NCBI GenBank assembly: GCA_965204525.1
Contig: OZ241994.1
Coordinates: forward strand, 2,294,001-2,358,000
DNA: 64,000 bases
DNA from: Bin5 sp965204525
GTDB taxonomy: Bacteria; Chloroflexota; Anaerolineae; Caldilineales; Caldilineaceae
Reading direction: 5' to 3'
Part shown: in pieces, positions 1 to 8,845 of the stretch
Layout of the letters: each line of letters starts with the position of its first letter
How positions within the stretch are numbered: the first letter of the stretch is position 1
The notes under the pieces: generated by a model
Databases searched by the model: none
The model's input: the letters and a program-made list of their open reading frames with translations, nothing else
What the model was told of the DNA's origin: nothing
Translations under genes and position numbers: made by a program

Positions 1-50
1 ATTCAGGTAGGAGAAAGATAGATTTCGGAAAACTACTGTGCCCCGGCTTA

Positions 51-1640
51 CTATTGCCCATCGCCCCAATGCATGCGAGCCAGGAGCACTTCGGGCTCCC
101 AGACTTCGATCTCAACGGTCGGAGTCAGGGTCTCGATGTTGTAAACGATCAAGCGCAACTCATACACGCCCGGCGAAAGGTCGGCCGGGATTCCCAGTTC
201 AAACCAGGTGTCGACAGGCTCCTGTTCCTGCCACCGGCTCGTGGCCCTGGACTCGGAATCCGTCAGGACTTCGTCCTGTTGGAATACTTCGTTTCCAGAC
301 TCATCATAAATGCGGAGGGAAATTGCGAAATCGACTTGCTGATCAGGTCCGGTCCTCCATCGCATGCCTACCCAGAGCGGCTGATCTCGCCTTAAGCTTA
401 TTGTCTCTTGCGTGGGAAGGCGGTCCTCTCCTTGCTCCAGGGCGAACCCGAGCAGATCGATGCCGCCATCGTAGTTGACGGCTGCCCGCCGGCGACGATC
501 TCCTTGAACGGGGTCGCCGCCGCCGGCTATGAGTTGCCTGATGCGGGGCAGAAGGTCGGCTGACGAAGCGACAAGCGCGAACTTTCCATCGGCTATACTG
601 GAGCCGCTGATGCCAATCACTGCGCCCGTGTCGGACACGAGCGCGCCGCCGCTTTGTCCCCCGGCGATTGAAGCGTCGGTCTGGAAGTAGGTGATCCGGC
701 CCGATTCACCTTGGCGCAGGCGCGACAATATGCCCTTTACGATCGTCGGCTGCGGGAAGGATTCGAACTCGGCCGGGTAGCCAATCAGGTACATGTCGGC
801 GCCGATGGGCGTGGTCTCCCCGTCGATCAGGGGTAGAGGCTCAGTGGCGACGTCAATAGGGCCGAGTACGGCCAGGTCGGCCTCCAAGTCCCAACCCCTT
901 ACAGGCACGCCATCGAACTCAGCCCCGTTGGGGAAGACGACGCGCGCTGTATCGAAAGGATAGACCACGTGGCGGTTGGTGATGACGTAGCGCCCCTCGA
1001 ACAGGACGCCGCTTCCGCTCGCTTCCTCGGTCTGAACGTAAGCGATGGCCGGCGAAACCTTCTGGAAGATCTGGGCGGAGGTGAGCTTGGGAGGGATGAA
1101 AACGGCGATCGTGGTGTCTTCGGTATTGGCCGTCGTAACCAGAGGCGCGTAGATCCACGCCAGCGTCCCATAGTACCAGATCCGCCACCAGTCGCTGGTC
1201 TCATTACGGCCAATGATGGGGAACTGATCTCCGGGTTTGGCTGAGCCGACAATGGGATAGTAGGTGCCAGGCCCGCCGCGAACATTCATGTTCCTCTCGA
1301 CAAGAACGATGGGTTCGGGAATCGGCGTCTGGGTGGGCTTTGAGGCTACGTCGGAAAGAACCTCTCTGACAGCGGTTTCGCCGGACGGGGCAGGCGTCCA
1401 GGTAGGGTTCGCCTCTGAAGTTGCAGGGGAGCCGATGAATTGGGGGCGGCCTTCAAAGAAAAGAGAGAGCGCCAGCAGCAGCAGAAGGACACCGATGATC
1501 GCTGTCTGGATTCCCCATCTCTTCGCGGCGCTCTTAGATGGCGGAGAATCGAAGGAAAGTCCGCAGTGACGGCAGAGAGCTTCTGCTTCCGGGGTAAATT
1601 GGTCGCAGCCGGGGCAGCGTCTATAGAGTGTTTCTGCCAT
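51..1640 (-). CDS. Membrane-anchored trypsin-like serine protease with zinc ribbon and SH3 domain
   Basis: The 529-residue protein begins with a zinc ribbon (C9, C12, C23, C26). One hydrophobic segment follows at about residues 46-62, then a low-complexity linker and a bacterial SH3-like domain at about 112-170. A trypsin-like (DegP/S1) protease domain spans about 195-370. The triad is visible as H224 in TNRHVV, D255 in DLEADLAVL and S330 in GGQSGGAL. A C-terminal beta-rich domain of about 140 residues is unassigned. The ribbon should be cytoplasmic and the SH3/protease part outside, which suggests envelope quality control or a sensor protease; the substrate is unknown. No strong ribosome binding site precedes the ATG, but the zinc ribbon starts right after it, so this start is likely. 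Confidence 0.88.
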   Translation of the reverse strand: MAETLYRRCPGCDQFTPEAEALCRHCGLSFDSPPSKSAAKRWGIQTAIIGVLLLLLALSLFFEGRPQFIGSPATSEANPTWTPAPSGETAVREVLSDVASKPTQTPIPEPIVLVERNMNVRGGPGTYYPIVGSAKPGDQFPIIGRNETSDWWRIWYYGTLAWIYAPLVTTANTEDTTIAVFIPPKLTSAQIFQKVSPAIAYVQTEEASGSGVLFEGRYVITNRHVVYPFDTARVVFPNGAEFDGVPVRGWDLEADLAVLGPIDVATEPLPLIDGETTPIGADMYLIGYPAEFESFPQPTIVKGILSRLRQGESGRITYFQTDASIAGGQSGGALVSDTGAVIGISGSSIADGKFALVASSADLLPRIRQLIAGGGDPVQGDRRRRAAVNYDGGIDLLGFALEQGEDRLPTQETISLRRDQPLWVGMRWRTGPDQQVDFAISLRIYDESGNEVFQQDEVLTDSESRATSRWQEQEPVDTWFELGIPADLSPGVYELRLIVYNIETLTPTVEIEVWEPEVLLARMHWGDGQ

Positions 1641-1696
1641 TGGGGAAGTTCAGTCCGATATAGAAAACTCCTCCGTCGCTTGCTGGAGGCATAGCC

Positions 1697-1730
1697 GCAA
1701 ACAAGGAGGCCCGCGCACTTTGCGCGGGCC
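1697..1730 (-). terminator. Rho-independent terminator of icd
   Basis: A perfect 10-bp GC-rich inverted repeat with a 3-nt loop (GGCCCGCGCA / TGCGCGGGCC, 1708-1730) lies just after the icd stop codon. Read on the minus strand it is followed by the T-rich stretch TCCTTGTTTG. It separates icd from the downstream protease gene. Confidence 0.75.
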
Positions 1731-1766
1731 ACTGTGATCCGTGCAACCGGTTGCGTGAAGGCAATC

Positions 1767-3032
1767 CTACATATTTTCGATCAGCGCCTGGCCGAATTCA
1801 CTGCATTTCAGCAAGGTGGCGCTCTCCATCAGCCGTTCAAAGTCGTACGTGACCCTCTTTTGACCGATGGTTTCTTCCATCGACTGGACAATCAGGTCGG
1901 CGGCCTGGTGCCAACCCAGATGCCGGAGCATCATCTCGCCGGACAGGATCACCGATGAAGGGTTTACCTTATCCTGGCCGGTGTATTTGGGAGCGGTGCC
2001 GTGCGTGGCCTCGAAGATGGCGCGGCCGGTCTCGTAGTTAATGTTTGCACCGGGCGCGATGCCGATGCCGCCCACCTGCGCCGCGAGAGCGTCGCTGATA
2101 TAGTCACCGTTCAGATTGAGCGTCGCCAATACGTCGTACTCGGCCGGACGCGTGAGTATCTGTTGCAGCATGGCATCAGCAATGACATCCTTGATGATGA
2201 TCTCTCCGCCGTCTACGGCCGGCAACTGGCGCCAGGGGCCGCCATCCAGGAGCTCTGCGCCGAAGCTCTGGTCGGCGGTCTGGTAGCCCCAGTTGCGGAA
2301 GGCGCCCTCGGTAAACTTCATGATATTGCCCTTGTGCACGAGGGTAACGCTTTCGCGCCCGTTGTCGAGCGCGTATTGGATGGAGGCACGTACGAGACGG
2401 TCCGTACCCTCCTGGCTTACCGGTTTGATGCCGAAACCGGCGGTATCGGGGAAGCGTACTTTGGCGTATCTTTCGCCGAAGGCTTCACTGAATATCTGCT
2501 TGAAGCGCTCGGCTTCGTCGGTGCCTTCCTCGAACTCGATCCCGGCGTAAATGTCCTCGGTGTTCTCGCGAAATATAACCATGTCAACCAGCTCCGGCTG
2601 CCTTACCGGGCTGGGGACGCCGTTGAAGTAGCGAACGGGGCGGACACAGGCGTAGAGGTCCAGGCGCTGACGCAGGGCGACGTTAATGCTGCGAATGCCG
2701 CCGCCTACCGGGGTTGTCAGAGGGCCTTTGAGCGCGACCATGTAATCATCGATGGCGTCCAGGGTTTCTTGCGGCAACCAGACGATCTCATTGTAGACAT
2801 CGTTGGCTTTGTCGCCGGCGTAGACCTCCATCCAGACGATCTTTTTCTGTCCGCCATAGGCCTTAGCCACGGCTTCATCCAGAACGGGCTGGCTGGCCGC
2901 CCAGATGTCCGGGCCGGTACCATCGCCTTCGATAAAGCAAACAATGGGATTGTCCGGCACCTGTAGATTTCCATTTTGATCGATGTCGATCCTTTTGCCT
3001 TCGCTGGGAACGACGATCCGCTCATATGCCAT
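1767..3032 (-). CDS. icd: Isocitrate dehydrogenase (NADP-type)
   Basis: This 421-residue protein is the TCA-cycle enzyme that oxidatively decarboxylates isocitrate to 2-oxoglutarate. Family signatures include the substrate loop RSINVALRQRLDLYACVRPV, the motif NTEDIYAGIE, and the C-terminal metal/cofactor block NLNGDYISDALAAQVGGIGI followed by a GTAPKYTGQDKVNPSS-type segment. The length matches the bacterial homodimeric class (about 416 residues in E. coli). The start has an upstream GGAGG about 10 nt away. It appears monocistronic, with its own terminator downstream. NADP preference is inferred from class, not read from a specificity residue. Confidence 0.95.
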   Translation of the reverse strand: MAYERIVVPSEGKRIDIDQNGNLQVPDNPIVCFIEGDGTGPDIWAASQPVLDEAVAKAYGGQKKIVWMEVYAGDKANDVYNEIVWLPQETLDAIDDYMVALKGPLTTPVGGGIRSINVALRQRLDLYACVRPVRYFNGVPSPVRQPELVDMVIFRENTEDIYAGIEFEEGTDEAERFKQIFSEAFGERYAKVRFPDTAGFGIKPVSQEGTDRLVRASIQYALDNGRESVTLVHKGNIMKFTEGAFRNWGYQTADQSFGAELLDGGPWRQLPAVDGGEIIIKDVIADAMLQQILTRPAEYDVLATLNLNGDYISDALAAQVGGIGIAPGANINYETGRAIFEATHGTAPKYTGQDKVNPSSVILSGEMMLRHLGWHQAADLIVQSMEETIGQKRVTYDFERLMESATLLKCSEFGQALIENM

Positions 3033-3069
3033 CGGTGAAAAACCTCCAAATGGGGTGGTGAAGAATGTG

Positions 3070-3888
3070 TTACGCCAAGTCTTGCTCTACTTGCTCGAGC
3101 CAGTGCGCGTCTGAACGGGAGAAAATCTGGCCGGAGCGCTCCCGGCTCCATGGGCCGACGAGCCAATAGATCAATCGGGCCGCAGATTCGGTGCTGAGCA
3201 GGGCGCCCTGCCGGTGGGCTTCATGGAAACGGCTGAAATCCAGGCTTGAGTCGTGGGTATCGATGCTGCGGACGTCGGCCTGCATATCCGTATCCACCAT
3301 GCCGGGCGCGAGTGCGTTGACGGTTACGCCGGGCATACCGTCGGCCTGCAGCTCCGCGGCCAAGCAGCGCGTGAGCATGTTGAGGCCGGCCTTGGCCGCG
3401 CAGTAGGCGCTCCATCCGGGCAAGACGTTTTCGGCCGCGCCGCTGGTGACATTTATGATACGGCCGTAGCCCTGGTCGATCATAACCGGCAGCACATTGC
3501 GGGCCATCTGAAATGGTCCAACGAGATTGCAGTGGATATTGTAGGCCCATTCTTCGGGGTCAGCCTCAAAGACCTGATCAACAGGCCAGATGATGCCGGC
3601 GTTATTGACCAGAATGTCGACCCGGTCGAATTGGCTGAGGGCCGCTTCCACAACTTCTTCAATCTGTTCCGGATTGGTCACATCGCAGGGGACAGCGATG
3701 GCCTGCGCCCCGGCGCGGCGGATCTGCCCGGCGGCTGCCTCGATCTGGTCTTCGCTGCGAGCGGTGAGGACGACGGATGCGCCGGCTGCGGCCAACAGTT
3801 TGCCAGCGGCGGCGCCGATGCCGCGTCCGCCACCGGTGATGATCGCCACTTGCCCCTGAAGCTTTCTGGTTTGTTTACGCTCCGCCAT
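3070..3888 (-). CDS. Short-chain dehydrogenase/reductase
   Basis: This is a classical SDR of 272 residues. The cofactor motif TGGGRGIG is at residues 18-25, a structural LVNNAGI motif follows, and the active site is Ser in NVTSGAAEN with YCAAK (YxxxK). It should use NAD(P)H to reduce or oxidise a small alcohol or ketone; the substrate cannot be read from sequence. The frame is open to an ATG at 3984, but that extension lacks SDR character, and the ATG at 3888 places the Rossmann motif at the usual distance. The C-terminus (about 230-272) is longer than in minimal SDRs. It lies 37 bp upstream of icd on the same strand and may be co-transcribed with it. Confidence 0.85.
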   Translation of the reverse strand: MAERKQTRKLQGQVAIITGGGRGIGAAAGKLLAAAGASVVLTARSEDQIEAAAGQIRRAGAQAIAVPCDVTNPEQIEEVVEAALSQFDRVDILVNNAGIIWPVDQVFEADPEEWAYNIHCNLVGPFQMARNVLPVMIDQGYGRIINVTSGAAENVLPGWSAYCAAKAGLNMLTRCLAAELQADGMPGVTVNALAPGMVDTDMQADVRSIDTHDSSLDFSRFHEAHRQGALLSTESAARLIYWLVGPWSRERSGQIFSRSDAHWLEQVEQDLA

Positions 3889-4138
3889 GATTGGTAGAAG
3901 GTGTCCGCCTATTGACTGAACCGGAAACCGAGCTCGGTAGAGCAAAATAACAGGTCGCGTGCCGCACCACGTATCGGCGCTCATTTTTCGTGCAGTCTAC
4001 CAGATGCACGCCAAAACAACTATTTTAATGGATAGGCGCATACGGTAATCAAGCAGCGTATGTCATAATATCGCGTATGGTGTCTTGTCTGGACGCTTGT
4101 CGTGAGTGTCCGAAGAAACTCAGGAGAGTTTTGATAGC

Positions 4139-4543
4139 ATGTATTACTTCATGATTCAGGCTCACAGTGGCTGGCAATACCTGGCTTCGCTTGCACTGGT
4201 AGTGGCGGTGGCAGTCTATGTCGTCAACTGGCTGCGCGGGCAGATGTGGAGCGCGTTGTACCGACGTATCGGGTTGTACGCCATCATTGTCATAGATATC
4301 CAACTTCTTTTGGGGTTGATCCTGTGGGGCGTAGGTGCAAGTATGGGAATCGTAGGAGCAAACGCCATACGGACAGTTGAACACCCTTTCACGATGCTGC
4401 TTGCTATTGTTCTGCTGCACGCCGGGTGGGTATGGACGAAGAGGTCGGATGAGACGGTCCGTCTACGTAACGGCGCCGTGACTTTTCTCGTCGCGGGCCT
4501 GCTGGTGCTTTGGGGACTTTTGCGCATCTGGGGGATTGCGTAG
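4139..4543 (+). CDS. Small four-helix membrane protein, cytochrome b-like family
   Basis: The 134-residue hydrophobic protein has about four transmembrane helices. Conserved histidines sit near helix ends (QAHSGWQY near the N-terminus, RTVEHPFTML and LLHAGWV in the third helix). This pattern resembles small uncharacterised 'cytochrome B'-like proteins known from Bacteroidota and other phyla, so haem binding is possible but not shown. The ATG at 4139 is chosen over an in-frame GTG at 4106 because CAGGAGAG lies about 10 nt upstream of it. It stands alone, divergent from the SDR gene and convergent with fabF. Confidence 0.7.
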   Translation: MYYFMIQAHSGWQYLASLALVVAVAVYVVNWLRGQMWSALYRRIGLYAIIVIDIQLLLGLILWGVGASMGIVGANAIRTVEHPFTMLLAIVLLHAGWVWTKRSDETVRLRNGAVTFLVAGLLVLWGLLRIWGIA

Positions 4544-4629
4544 AGGAATAGCGGTTGAGGCGGCTGGTACTTAGGCGCAGGCCGCTCCGTTCATCCTTTC
4601 AATTGGCGCGACGGTAAGAGAACTCGCTC

Positions 4630-5859
4630 TCAGCCGTCGTACTCTCCAAAGGCGGCCACGACGTTTTGTCCGCCGAAGCCGAAGGCGTTGACGATGGCGC
4701 GGCGGACGGGGAAGTCTAGAGATTCATTGCCGACGACGTCAACGCCCAACTCCGGGTCTTCGGTGTAGTTTATCGTCGGAGGGATGATGTTCTCGCGGAT
4801 GGCCATGACCGCGGCCAGTGCTGACTCTGCTCCGGCGGCTCCCAAGGCATGGCCGACCATGCTCTTGATGCTGGTGGTCTTTGGCGTCGGCTGGCCGAAG
4901 ACCTGGCGGATGGCGAGCGCTTCGACCTCATCGTTCAGCTCGGTGCCGGTGCCGTGGGCGAGGATCAGGTCGACATCTTCCGGGGCGAGGCCGGAAAAGC
5001 GCAAGGCTTTCTGAATGGCGCGGCTGGCGCCGTCGGCGCTGGGGTCGGGCGCGGTGAGGTGGTAGGCGTCTCCGGTCAGCGCGCCGCCGAGGACTTCGGC
5101 ATAAATGTCGGCGCCACGCGCTTGTGCATGCTCCTCGGTTTCCATGATCATCGAAACCGCGCCTTCGCCGCTGACAAATCCGTTTCGATCGATGGAGAAC
5201 GGGCGGCAGGCCTGCTGCGGTCTGTCAGTATCTTTGGAGAGAGGCCCCATATTGCCGAAAGCGGCGAAAGTCAACATGGAAATTGCCGATTCAGTGCCGC
5301 CGGCGATCATCACCTCGGCTTCGCCCCGCTGCAGAAAGTGGTACGCCTCCAATATCGAGTAATGGCCGCTGGCGCAGGCTGCGGCGCTGGTCATGACCGG
5401 GCCGCGCGCGCCGACAGCCATTGAGACGACACAGCTGGCCGCGTTAGCCATGGCGCTGGGCACAACAAACGGCCCCACGGTCTTCCAGGACTTTTCGACA
5501 AGCTTTTCGGTCGCGTACTCGATTTCGATGATGCCGCCGCCACCGGTGGCCATCATCACTCCGACTTCGTCTCGATTGGCGTCGGAGATCTCCAGACAGG
5601 AGTCGGTCAACGCCTGCTTTGTGGCGGCAACGGCAAACTGAGTGGCGCGGGCCGTGCGCCGGATGACCTTACGATCCATATATTGCCGCGCATCGAACTC
5701 CTTTACCTCACAGGCGATGTTGTATGGCATATCCCCGGCATCAAATAGTGTCAACGCGCCGGCGCCGGATTTACCGATCAGCAGGTTTTTCCAGAATGTA
5801 CCCGGGTCGTTGCCAATGGGTGTGATCGCGCCCATGCCTGTGATCACAATCCGTTTCAT
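4630..5859 (-). CDS. fabF: 3-oxoacyl-[acyl-carrier-protein] synthase II
   Basis: This 409-residue KAS II condensing enzyme elongates acyl-ACP with malonyl-ACP in fatty-acid synthesis. The Cys-His-His triad is visible: the nucleophile in SAAACASGHYS, the first His in LILAHGTGTELND, and the second in SMVGHALGAAG. The C-terminal NAFGFGGQNVVAAF block is typical of the family. A purine-rich ribosome binding site (GAAGGAAGG) precedes the ATG. No acpP or other fab genes are adjacent, so the gene is separated from the usual fab cluster. It could be a specialised KAS II, but nothing in the sequence suggests a polyketide role. Confidence 0.94.
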   Translation of the reverse strand: MKRIVITGMGAITPIGNDPGTFWKNLLIGKSGAGALTLFDAGDMPYNIACEVKEFDARQYMDRKVIRRTARATQFAVAATKQALTDSCLEISDANRDEVGVMMATGGGGIIEIEYATEKLVEKSWKTVGPFVVPSAMANAASCVVSMAVGARGPVMTSAAACASGHYSILEAYHFLQRGEAEVMIAGGTESAISMLTFAAFGNMGPLSKDTDRPQQACRPFSIDRNGFVSGEGAVSMIMETEEHAQARGADIYAEVLGGALTGDAYHLTAPDPSADGASRAIQKALRFSGLAPEDVDLILAHGTGTELNDEVEALAIRQVFGQPTPKTTSIKSMVGHALGAAGAESALAAVMAIRENIIPPTINYTEDPELGVDVVGNESLDFPVRRAIVNAFGFGGQNVVAAFGEYDG

Positions 5860-6217
5860 ACTTACCTTCCTTCTTCATTCAAATCGCGCCCTGTGGAATA
5901 GGGACGCATCTGACACAGTTGGTCGGAATGAATCCTCCGCGCTTTCCAACTGGTGTTTCCCTTGCTGACTCGAGAAGCCAGGACATTCGACGTTTGACAG
6001 CTGTTAATACCGGCAAGCAGCAGCGGGCAGCGTATTTTCGTCGTCCACGGGACGGGCTAGAGGAAATTATAGAGGAGAGCGGTCATGACGTCAAAATCAT
6101 AGTGAATTTTTGGAAAACAATCTTTGCTGGGGGGGCAACAGTCGGAGAGTTTGTCCTGTAAACAGAGATGACGGTGCGCACCGGCATGGTGGAAGCGCTT
6201 CCGTCTGGCCTTCGCGG
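5860..6217. other. Intergenic region between pyrB and fabF, no gene seen
   Basis: About 360 bp separate the end of pyrB from the start of fabF, both on the minus strand. It should hold the fabF promoter and leader. An 80-codon plus-strand reading frame here has no recognisable features and was not called. No clear terminator hairpin was found after pyrB. Confidence 0.5.
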
Positions 6218-7159
6218 TTACGCCTTGCCTAAAAGTGCGGCCAGCAGTGCCATGCGGATGTACATGCCATTGCGCATCTGGCGAAAGTAGGCGGCCCGGG
6301 GGTCGTCGTCGAGAGCGTAGCTGATTTCGCCGACACGGGGCAGCGGGTGCATGACGATCATTTTCTCCTTGGCCTGAGCCATCAACTCCTTATCGGCGAT
6401 AAAGAAATCTTTGACCCTGTCGTATTCGGCCAGGTCGGTAAAGCGCTCTCGCTGCACGCGAGTCATGTAGAGGACGTCAGCCTCGCCGATGACCGAGTGC
6501 AGGTCTTCGACCTGGCTGTACGAATGGCCTGACGTCTGTACGGCTTCAAGGACATCGGCGGGCAGACGCAAGATATCCGGGCTGACGAAAACGAAGGAGA
6601 CGTTGTAGTTCAAGAGCAGTTTGGTCAGGCTGTGCACTGTGCGTCCATATCGCAGGTCCCCCACCATCACGACGGTCAGTCCGTCGATCTGTTCCAACTC
6701 TTCCTGGACAGTGAAGAGATCAAGCAGGGCCTGTGTCGGATGTTCCCCGACACCGTCGCCGGCGTTTATTACCGGTTTTTCGGCGTAATAGGCTGCGGTT
6801 GCGGCTGCGCCCACTTCCGGATGGCGAATGACGATGACGTCGGCGTAGCTCTCAAGGGTGCGGATGGTGTCGGGGAGGCTTTCGCCTTTGCTGACGGAAC
6901 TGTACTGAACGTTGTTGATGGGGATGACCTGACCGCCGAGGCGCTGCATGGCGGCGGTGAAGCTGGAACTGGTGCGTGTTGACGGTTCATAGAAGAGATT
7001 GGCCAGGATTTTGCCCTGCAACAGTTCGGCGCCGCCGAAACGCTCGACCAGTACCCGCATTTCGTGGGCAATGCCAAAGATGGCATTGAGCGAGGCTCGG
7101 TCGAACTGATTGACGCTGAGAATGTCTTCACCTGCAAAGCTGTCTATCATGGTTGTCAT
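6218..7159 (-). CDS. pyrB: Aspartate carbamoyltransferase catalytic subunit
   Basis: PyrB condenses carbamoyl phosphate with aspartate in pyrimidine synthesis. The 313-residue protein shows the carbamoyl-phosphate loop FYEPSTRTSSSF, an HPTQALLDLFT motif, and the C-terminal HPLPRV loop, all diagnostic. The ATG at 7159 is preferred over a GTG at 7180 because a GGTAAAGAG-type site lies just upstream. It follows pyrC by 133 bp on the same strand, a probable pyrCB operon. No pyrI regulatory subunit is seen nearby, so it is probably not of the E. coli B/I type. Confidence 0.93.
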   Translation of the reverse strand: MTTMIDSFAGEDILSVNQFDRASLNAIFGIAHEMRVLVERFGGAELLQGKILANLFYEPSTRTSSSFTAAMQRLGGQVIPINNVQYSSVSKGESLPDTIRTLESYADVIVIRHPEVGAAATAAYYAEKPVINAGDGVGEHPTQALLDLFTVQEELEQIDGLTVVMVGDLRYGRTVHSLTKLLLNYNVSFVFVSPDILRLPADVLEAVQTSGHSYSQVEDLHSVIGEADVLYMTRVQRERFTDLAEYDRVKDFFIADKELMAQAKEKMIVMHPLPRVGEISYALDDDPRAAYFRQMRNGMYIRMALLAALLGKA

Positions 7160-7292
7160 GTGCTCTTTACCTGTGCTCACCGCGAACTGTTCACGCTGAG
7201 AACGTGCGCTCTGCGCGTAATCTGATCGTGGGCGTAAGCTGCCATTGCGGCGTACGCGCTAATGGAAGTCGTTTCAGGCCATTCTCCACTTG

Positions 7293-8498
7293 TTACTTTC
7301 CGCTCTCCTGGAAAAGTACGCGACCACTGCCGGGCGGGGCCAGGACCCGTTCCCCATCGAAGACAGTTTTCCCCCGCAACACGACCTTCTCGACACGGCC
7401 CTTCACCTGCCGCCCGGCAAAGGGTGTCCAGCCGCAGCGCGTACGCATGCCCGCGTCGTCCAGCTCATACACCTTGTCCACGTCCACTTCGACCCATGTC
7501 TGCGGTTGCTCCGCGAGACCGTAGATGCGGCGGGGATTCTCGACGCAGCGCAGGAGCAGGTCGTCCAACTCAAGTTGGCCGGCATCGACGGCTGTCAGCA
7601 GAAGGGGGAGCATCGTTTCCACGCCAGGGACGCCGGGCAGCGGAGAGTGCGTGTTGCCGCCAGGTTCGCCCTCTTCCTCGATTTCTCCTGGTGATTGCAT
7701 GCCCTTTTCTGAAAAAGTATGCGGCGCGTGGTCGGTGGCGAAAATATCAATGATGTCGAGGTTTTCCCATAGTGCGGCGACGTCGTCTGGCGCCGCCAGT
7801 TTGGGCCGCATGTCGAAACGGTTGCCGCCGCGGTCATAGTCTTCTGCTGTCAGGAAGAGATGATGGGGTGTCGCTTCGCAGGTGACCGCGATGCCCTTCT
7901 CTTTGGCCGCGCGAATGAGTTCGATCTCGCTTCGCCGGCTGACGTGTACGATATGCAGCGGCAGGTGGTAGAGATGGCTGAGTGCCAGACAGACGGGAAC
8001 CATCAGCTCTTCTGCATGGACAGCGACCGGGCCAAGCGTGGACGCGGCAGCCTGCGGTGCGTTGTCGCGCCCGTTTCCGCCGTCCGGACCGGCCTGCCGC
8101 CAGCCGCCTAGTTCGTCTGCGCGCCGGGCCCACGTGCGGAAGAGTCGATGAAGGAGACCCAGTTCTTCGATACGCAGGCTGCCAAACGTTTCGTTGACGT
8201 AGATTTTGAGACCGCAGGCCTGGGAGGCAATCGGGAGGTAGGCATCGACATCGGCTACGGTGGCGCCGACAAACAGTCCAACATCGCAGACTGCCTTTGC
8301 CTTCGCCAGACGTACCTTATCCTGGAAATTTGCAGGGGTGGAGGTGGGCGGAATGGTGTTGGGCATATCCAACACGGTCGTCACGCCGCCGGCGAGTGCA
8401 GCGCATGTGCCGGTATGGAGATCCTCTTTTTGGGTGTAGCCCGGTTCGCGGAGATGGACGTGCGCATCAACGAGGCCGGGCAGGCGTAAAGTCGTCAT
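7293..8498 (-). CDS. pyrC: Dihydroorotase, CAD-type
   Basis: The enzyme cyclises carbamoyl aspartate to dihydroorotate. Residues visible include the metal motif DAHVHLREPG, the carbamylatable lysine in GLKIYVNETF, HAEE, HIVHVSR, TPHHLF and DHAPHT. The protein starts almost directly at the first metal motif and ends with the WTPFAGRQVKG and VLRGKTVF blocks. This layout resembles the dihydroorotase domain of animal CAD more than the longer bacterial class I enzymes. A glycine- and charge-rich insertion of about 30 residues follows GLLHRLFRTWARR and is absent from CAD as I remember it. It is probably co-transcribed with pyrB. Confidence 0.92.
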   Translation of the reverse strand: MTTLRLPGLVDAHVHLREPGYTQKEDLHTGTCAALAGGVTTVLDMPNTIPPTSTPANFQDKVRLAKAKAVCDVGLFVGATVADVDAYLPIASQACGLKIYVNETFGSLRIEELGLLHRLFRTWARRADELGGWRQAGPDGGNGRDNAPQAAASTLGPVAVHAEELMVPVCLALSHLYHLPLHIVHVSRRSEIELIRAAKEKGIAVTCEATPHHLFLTAEDYDRGGNRFDMRPKLAAPDDVAALWENLDIIDIFATDHAPHTFSEKGMQSPGEIEEEGEPGGNTHSPLPGVPGVETMLPLLLTAVDAGQLELDDLLLRCVENPRRIYGLAEQPQTWVEVDVDKVYELDDAGMRTRCGWTPFAGRQVKGRVEKVVLRGKTVFDGERVLAPPGSGRVLFQESGK

Positions 8499-8845
8499 CG
8501 GTCCCCAGCCGAATTCTGAACAAACTGCCCCATTCTACTTGAATGTTGAAGATGCGGCAACAGACGAAGTTGCTGTGATCCGTGTCACTGCGAGAGGAAT
8601 CCTCCCCACAACATTTGCCGCTTGCGGCCGCCCTTCGGGGGGATCAGATTGACTGAATCGGGACTCGGCCTCAGATCGGCCATATTTGACCAGTGAAAAG
8701 GCTACTGCTATGCTTACCGCATCTCTGGGATAGAGAGTTAAGAGATATGCCCAGCCAGTAGTTTTCTTCGTATTTGGGCTGACTCATTTGACCGTACCGC
8801 GACCGGAGCAGGCGTTGGCGGCAAGCCGCCCGTTTCCTATCAGGA
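8499..8845. other. Divergent intergenic region pyrC/hemC
   Basis: About 350 bp separate the divergent pyrC and hemC genes. It contains the hemC promoter (8686-8714) and, in the leader, a short perfect hairpin GGCGGCAAGCCGCC (8817-8830) fifteen bases before the hemC start. The hairpin could influence translation initiation. No riboswitch consensus was recognised. Confidence 0.5.
8686..8714 (+). promoter_or_regulatory. Sigma70-type promoter of hemC
   Basis: TTGACC and TATGCT are separated by exactly 17 bp, in the right orientation and about 130 bp before hemC. Transcription would start near 8721, giving a leader of about 125 nt. Confidence 0.55.

Noticed and set aside
2001..2966. 321-codon plus-strand frame within icd
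   Set aside because: It is antisense to a conserved isocitrate dehydrogenase and has no family features.
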